NCBI GenBank assembly: GCA_904502095.1 | Contig: CAJGDG010000018.1 | Coordinates: forward strand, 1-16,367 | Reading direction: 5' to 3' | DNA from: an uncultured Alphaproteobacteria bacterium | Lineage (GTDB): Bacteria; Pseudomonadota; Alphaproteobacteria; Rs-D84 | Length of the DNA: 16,367 nucleotides | Shown: positions 12,928 to 16,367 of the stretch, in pieces | How the letters are laid out: each line of letters opens with the position of its first letter | How positions within the stretch are numbered: the first letter of the stretch is position 1 | The notes under the pieces: model-generated | The model's database searches: none | Seen by the model: the letters and a program-made list of their open reading frames with translations, nothing else | Told to the model about the DNA's origin: nothing | Program-made: the position numbers and the translations under genes

Positions 12928-13494
12928 ATGAAACATTTGTTGGTTTTGTCATCTTTTATTGGTTTGATGTTTTTGAATGCTGCGTCTGCTGCGGATATCA
13001 CTGTTTATTATTCGCCCAGTTGTCCACATTGTCATCATGCGCGTGATTTTATTACAAACACATTGGTTTATGAATATCCTGAATTGACAACTACAATGGT
13101 TAATGTTATGGAACCGTCGAACCGCGCAAAATTCCAACAGGCGGTTGAAAAATGTGGGTTTGAATCTGGTGGTGTACCTGTTTTGGTAATTGGTGAAAAA
13201 TGCGAACAGGGTTATGCAGATTTTATGCAGGATAAAATTCGTGAATATGTTGAAATTGATTTAACAGACGAACAAAAGGCTGCTGCATCTGCAAACAGAA
13301 AGGCGTTGGAAAAAGATGCTGAAAAATTTAAATCAGACAATCCAATGCGTGCAAACGCGATTGTTGAATTTGCAGAACAGGCAACGGTTGAAAAAAAAAA
13401 TAACACAGGCAACAGCACAATCTGGTTCTGGGGACTGTTGATTGCGCTGGTTGCAGGTCTGGGATATATATTGGTTCGCAAAGATAACAAATAA
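12928..13494 (+). CDS. Membrane-anchored periplasmic glutaredoxin-like protein (CPHC)
   Basis: The 188-residue protein has a Sec signal peptide (1-21, ASA-A), a thioredoxin/glutaredoxin fold at about 23-108, a charged helical linker (about 112-160), and a C-terminal membrane segment (165-183) followed by RKDNK. The fold would therefore sit in the periplasm, held to the inner membrane. The active site is SCPHC (Cys32, Cys35), the same dipeptide as in oxidising DsbA. The cis-proline is Pro84 in GGVPVL. Two further cysteines (76 and 92) could form or exchange a second disulfide. Small size and the VPVLVIGEKCEQG element look more like glutaredoxin than DsbA. Role and direction (oxidase, reductase or isomerase) are unknown. 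cvpA follows after 16 nt in the same operon. Confidence 0.83.
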   Translation: MKHLLVLSSFIGLMFLNAASAADITVYYSPSCPHCHHARDFITNTLVYEYPELTTTMVNVMEPSNRAKFQQAVEKCGFESGGVPVLVIGEKCEQGYADFMQDKIREYVEIDLTDEQKAAASANRKALEKDAEKFKSDNPMRANAIVEFAEQATVEKKNNTGNSTIWFWGLLIALVAGLGYILVRKDNK

Positions 13495-13510
13495 AAATCT
13501 GGGATAAAAA

Positions 13511-14266
13511 ATGTTTGATTTGACTGTTCTTGATTATATTTATGTCGGCGTTGTATTAGCATCGACAATTTGGGCAACATTCCGTGGTGGTGTTTATGAA
13601 ACGATTGCGACATTGTCGTGGGTTGTTGCTGCGGTATCTGCGCGTTTTGCGTCGCCTTGGTTGGACGCGATGTTGCAGCGTTGGTTTGATTTGTCAGAAT
13701 CGACAGTTGGTACATTGGTCGCATCTTATTTTGTGGTCTTCTTTGCGGTTTTGTTATTGGTCGGATTCTTTAATCAGAAATTGCGCGACAAAATTCAGGG
13801 CAGCATAATGAATGTCACCGATAAAACATTGGGTGTAATTTTTGGGATTATTCGTGGCATTGTAGTTATGGGCATCTTTTATTGGGGTGCGCTGTGGTAT
13901 TATTCTGATATGCCGATGTTGCCACAATGGTTGGCCCAGGCGCGCACGCGTCCAATTATGCAAATAACAGCGGTAAAATTAGACGAATGGTTTTTCCCGG
14001 GGCCTGAAAATAAATTACTGGCGCGCGATATGGCGGGCACGCATCAGGCGATGGAAATTTATCAGAATTTGATAAACCCTGCAATTGCCCAGCATACCAA
14101 AAAGGTTGCTGCCGCCAAGGGCGAAAATAACGGCGCCGTTGTCGAGGAAGAGCCTGAAACAGGCTATAAGTCATCAGAGCGTGCTGCATTGGAAAACCAA
14201 CTGCTGCAAATAGAATCTGTCGCCCAGATAATAGAAGAGCATAACGATGATATTCCCACAGAATAG
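13511..14266 (+). CDS. cvpA: CvpA family inner-membrane protein
   Basis: The 251-residue protein has four predicted membrane helices (about 5-22, 29-47, 68-87, 105-128), the layout of the CvpA family. Family features include LDYIYVGVVL at the start, the FRGG-(V/L)YE turn (24-30), and DKTLGVIFGIIRGIVV (104-119) before the fourth helix. CvpA is needed for colicin V production in E. coli and is linked to envelope and bile stress, but its molecular action is unsettled. Residues about 140-251 form a cytoplasmic tail, longer than in E. coli CvpA (162 residues), charged and probably helical (ALENQLLQIESVAQIIEEH). A GGGAT ribosome binding site lies before ATG. It is the second gene after the CPHC oxidoreductase and ends at a strong terminator. 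Confidence 0.88.
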   Translation: MFDLTVLDYIYVGVVLASTIWATFRGGVYETIATLSWVVAAVSARFASPWLDAMLQRWFDLSESTVGTLVASYFVVFFAVLLLVGFFNQKLRDKIQGSIMNVTDKTLGVIFGIIRGIVVMGIFYWGALWYYSDMPMLPQWLAQARTRPIMQITAVKLDEWFFPGPENKLLARDMAGTHQAMEIYQNLINPAIAQHTKKVAAAKGENNGAVVEEEPETGYKSSERAALENQLLQIESVAQIIEEHNDDIPTE

Positions 14267-14286
14267 GGACGCGGTCCCAGGATATC

Positions 14287-14315
14287 ATACCTGCTGACAC
14301 AGCAGGTATTTTTTT
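14287..14315 (+). terminator. Intrinsic terminator after cvpA
   Basis: ATACCTGCTG (14287-14296) pairs perfectly with CAGCAGGTAT (14300-14309) around ACA, followed by a run of seven T. A smaller hairpin, GGGAC-GCG-GTCCC (14266-14278), lies just before it and overlaps the cvpA stop codon. Confidence 0.93.
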
Positions 14316-14351
14316 GCAAAATATTTTTGTCAGAGGAGAGAGAGGACCACA

Positions 14352-14843
14352 ATGTTATTAAAATCAAAAATATGTTTTACTGTTTTAACAATTTATGAAA
14401 TAGCAGCGGTATCTGCAATGCATTTTCAGCGCGTGTGCGACGCGATGTTTCCGACATCATTTTGCGACAGCTGGTTCAGATACTTTCTGTTTTGCGTTGC
14501 GATTCCGTTATTGGCGCTTTTAATATTTATGTGGATACGCGAAATTGTTCGCACGCGTCGCCGCCGCAGATTTATACGCCGTGCCAGAAATGTTGTTAAT
14601 GGAATCATCAGCAGTATACGCGGTCGTATTTCGGAATCAATTGATTGGACTCAGATGGAAAAAATCATAACGGCTGCGATTTTAGTTGGCATAAAGCGTT
14701 ATGCAGACGCGCACCCAAATCTGCGTCATCATGTCAGTCATATTATGGATGTAGCGAACGGTGAACGTGAAATAGATTTAATGGCGACAAATGACGAGAT
14801 AAAAAAGCCAAAAAAACGCCCCGTAACGCGCAAGGCAAAATAA
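14352..14843 (+). CDS. Small membrane protein of unknown function
   Basis: I do not recognise this 163-residue protein. It has two hydrophobic segments (about 8-24 and 43-63). A strongly basic stretch RTRRRRRFIRRAR (67-79) follows, which by the positive-inside rule places the rest in the cytoplasm. Residues 80-145 may be helical (GIISSIRGRI, MEKIITAAILVGIKRYAD), and the C-terminus is Lys/Arg-rich (KKPKKRPVTRKAK). Four cysteines (8, 29, 38, 48) lie in or near the membrane part; Cys29 and Cys38 would face the periplasm. The start is supported by AGAGG (14341-14345), six bases before ATG. The gene sits between two terminators, so it needs its own promoter. A weak candidate, CTGACA-17-CAAAAT, overlaps the cvpA terminator (14294-14322). 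Confidence 0.7.
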   Translation: MLLKSKICFTVLTIYEIAAVSAMHFQRVCDAMFPTSFCDSWFRYFLFCVAIPLLALLIFMWIREIVRTRRRRRFIRRARNVVNGIISSIRGRISESIDWTQMEKIITAAILVGIKRYADAHPNLRHHVSHIMDVANGEREIDLMATNDEIKKPKKRPVTRKAK

Positions 14844-14847
14844 AACA

Positions 14848-14867
14848 CGCCCATTTGGGCGGTTTTT
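14848..14867. terminator. Two-way terminator between the unknown membrane gene and trhP
   Basis: CGCCC (14848-14852) pairs with GGGCG (14857-14861) around ATTT, with GTTTTT on the plus side. On the minus strand it is followed by TGTTTTATTTT. It fills the 25-nt gap between the stop codons of the convergent genes. Confidence 0.8.
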
Positions 14868-14868
14868 A

Positions 14869-16119
14869 TTATCTTTTTTGTTTGTATGCTAAAACATATG
14901 GGACAAATTTGTCTGCGTGCGAGCTGCCCAATGCGTGGCGAGGTATTAAAATACTGTTGCCCATGCCTGCGGCCATCTTGTCAACAGTCTCGCCATTTTT
15001 TGCGTTAATTAATTTTTCTAATTTTACGCTGACCTTGTCCATAGTGTTTGGCAATATAAATGTAATTTCATCACCTGCGCGCGTTTCGTTGCGCAATTCA
15101 AATGTGATATTTTCATCGTCAACCGCAGTAATAACGCCCGCCGCATGCCAATCAGATGTACTGCGTGTCGTTTCATAGTTATGCGCATCCGGTGTCACAG
15201 GCCCGTCAAAGAACGCAGTTGTATAACCACGTGTTTCCAGTCGGTTTAAATCCTCCATAAATGGGGCAGGGTCAAAGTTTTCGGGGTCGCGCGCATATTC
15301 GTCCAGTGCGCAACGATACGCGTGTACAACGCTGCCTACATAATATTCGCTGCGATTGCGACCTTCGATTTTTAAACTGTCAGGATTTGCGGACACAACC
15401 TCTGCCAATCGGGGCATCAGGCATAAATCTTTGGAATTCATAATGTACGCGCCGCGTTCATCTTCTTCAATTGGCATTTCAACGCCTGTGTCGTGTTCAC
15501 GTAAAATGACATCGTATTTCCAACGGCAAAGTTGCGCGCACGCACCGCGGTTTGCAGGACGGCCTGTGATAAAGTTAGACAACAAACAACGTCCTGAATA
15601 CGACATACACATTGCGCCATGTACAAAGATTTCAAGGCCAATATCTGGACAACTTTCACGAATGCTTTTAAATTCCTTGTGCGACACTTCGCGCGCCAAC
15701 ACACACAGTTTTGCGCCAGCGTTTTGCCAGAACTTAACTGTTTTTGCAGAACAAATATTTGCCTGGGTTGAGATATGAATAGGTATTTTTGGAAAGTTTT
15801 CACGCACCCACATTACAATCCCAGGATCAGATACAATCAGTGCGTCTGGTTGCAAATATTTAATAACTTCGGCCACGCGTGGCATATTTTCATATTCAAA
15901 ATCGTGCGCGAACAAGTTAAAAGCCAAATAGACTTTTTTTCCGGCAGCATGCGCCAGTTCGATACCTTGCTTAACACCCTCTACATCGATTTTTGCGCGG
16001 GCACGCATAGAAAACCCGGGCAATCCTGCATAAATAGCATCAGCACCATACAAAATGGCTGTTTTAAAGGCGTCCAGCGTTCCCGCCGGCGCTAAAAGTT
16101 CTGGTAATTTCGTAGTCAT
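14869..16119 (-). CDS. trhP: tRNA 5-hydroxyuridine synthase TrhP (YegQ, U32 family)
   Basis: TrhP/YegQ introduces the hydroxyl of ho5U at U34 of certain tRNAs, the first step to cmo5U. In E. coli it uses prephenate. The 416 residues follow YegQ closely: ELLAPAGT (7-14), GADAIYAG (25-32), SMRARAK (37-43), DALIVSDPG (92-100), IHISTQANI (114-122), FVHGAMCMSYSGRCLLS (165-181), GACAQLCRW (192-200), then MNSKDL and SLKIEGR. Four cysteines (171, 178, 194, 198) probably bind an iron-sulfur cluster, as proposed for the U32 family. A C-terminal beta domain (about 320-416) completes it. Other U32 proteins (RlhA, UbiU/UbiV) differ in these motifs. The ATG at 16119 has no clear Shine-Dalgarno. A TTGCCT box (complement of 16149-16154) may be its -35, but the -10 position is uncertain. 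It lies next to tRNA-Thr(TGT), a U34 tRNA. Confidence 0.9.
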   Translation of the reverse strand: MTTKLPELLAPAGTLDAFKTAILYGADAIYAGLPGFSMRARAKIDVEGVKQGIELAHAAGKKVYLAFNLFAHDFEYENMPRVAEVIKYLQPDALIVSDPGIVMWVRENFPKIPIHISTQANICSAKTVKFWQNAGAKLCVLAREVSHKEFKSIRESCPDIGLEIFVHGAMCMSYSGRCLLSNFITGRPANRGACAQLCRWKYDVILREHDTGVEMPIEEDERGAYIMNSKDLCLMPRLAEVVSANPDSLKIEGRNRSEYYVGSVVHAYRCALDEYARDPENFDPAPFMEDLNRLETRGYTTAFFDGPVTPDAHNYETTRSTSDWHAAGVITAVDDENITFELRNETRAGDEITFILPNTMDKVSVKLEKLINAKNGETVDKMAAGMGNSILIPRHALGSSHADKFVPYVLAYKQKR

Positions 16120-16174
16120 GCTTTATATTTTGCCCCAAATAAATATAAAGGCAAGAAAATTATGATTTTTTTAC

Positions 16175-16202
16175 TTGCGTTCAGATTTGATATATGTATA
16201 AT
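16175..16202 (+). promoter_or_regulatory. Promoter of tRNA-Thr
   Basis: TTGCGT (16175-16180) and a perfect TATAAT (16197-16202) are 16 nt apart. Transcription would start near 16209, five bases before the mature tRNA. Confidence 0.75.
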
Positions 16203-16213
16203 TGTGGGGCAAC

Positions 16214-16289
16214 GCCGGTTTAGCTCAGCTGGTAGAGCGGCTGATTTGTAATCAGTAGGTCGTTGGTTCAAGTCCGACAACCGGCACCA
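16214..16289 (+). tRNA. tRNA-Thr (anticodon TGT)
   Basis: A full 76-nt cloverleaf is present. The acceptor stem is GCCGGTT with AACCGGC. The D-arm is GCTC/GAGC. The anticodon stem is CTGAT/ATCAG around TTTGTAA, giving anticodon TGT. The T-arm contains GGTTCAAGTCC. The discriminator is A and the CCA end is encoded. Confidence 0.97.
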
Positions 16290-16294
16290 GAATT

Positions 16295-16321
16295 AAAACG
16301 CACCATTTGGTGCGTTTTTTC
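16295..16321 (+). terminator. Intrinsic terminator of tRNA-Thr
   Basis: AAAACGCACC (16295-16304) pairs perfectly with GGTGCGTTTT (16309-16318) around ATTT, with further T residues to 16321. Nothing is recognised in the last 46 bases of the window. Confidence 0.93.
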
Positions 16322-16367
16322 TTTGGTTTTTCCTGCTTTTTTGATTTTTGTGCCAATCGTAATTTTA

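Noticed and set aside
13212..13724. 170-residue minus-strand open frame under the CPHC and cvpA genes
   Set aside because: It is fully antisense to two well-supported genes, and its sequence is low in complexity and unlike any protein family.

Overview
The window reads as ordinary chromosome of an AT-rich, Gram-negative bacterium, most likely a host-associated or small-genome alphaproteobacterium. The evidence is an OlsB/OlsA pair for ornithine lipid synthesis, periplasmic and outer-membrane proteins with Sec signals, an iron-type superoxide dismutase, CvpA, and an intergenic cluster of palindromic repeats of a design common in Rickettsiales and other alphaproteobacteria. No marker here fixes the genus. 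Fourteen protein genes and two tRNA genes are supported. There are no phage, transposase, CRISPR or defence genes.

Layout. Positions 31-182 hold tRNA-Asp(GTC) on the minus strand with its promoter and terminator. Positions 183-471 are non-coding and hold four copies of a palindromic repeat, two of them forming a perfect 36-nt inverted pair. Positions 472-3514 (minus) are a two-gene unit, hemW then an M13 metallopeptidase, joined by a 1-nt gap. Positions 3588-6203 (plus) hold an omptin-like outer-membrane barrel and an MltB-type lytic transglycosylase, a cell-envelope unit. Positions 6211-9370 (plus) are olsB-olsA-proS, ornithine lipid synthesis plus a shortened prolyl-tRNA synthetase, closed by a terminator. 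Positions 9401-10388 hold L-lactate dehydrogenase. Positions 10427-12212 hold a small GNAT-like protein and a seven-helix membrane protein fused to a spermidine-synthase-like domain. That gene converges on sodB (12211-12798, minus) over a shared two-way terminator. From the other side of sodB, 12875-14315 (plus) carries a membrane-tethered CPHC thiol oxidoreductase and CvpA. A small membrane protein of unknown function (14352-14843) converges on trhP (14869-16119, minus), a tRNA U34 hydroxylase. The window ends with tRNA-Thr(TGT), itself one of the tRNA species that TrhP modifies in other bacteria.

No clearly new multi-gene system was found. The most useful unusual signals are these: the repeat cluster, whose copies differ by paired (compensatory) substitutions; a recurring TTGC-type -35 box and TGn-TATAAT extended -10 boxes, with two genes that appear to be transcribed without a leader; an omptin-like barrel with an altered catalytic pair and a large inserted loop; a prolyl-tRNA synthetase in which the editing insert is replaced by a four-cysteine knuckle; an OlsA-like acyltransferase with Glu for Asp in the HX4D motif; and a superoxide dismutase with an extra CPDC motif.
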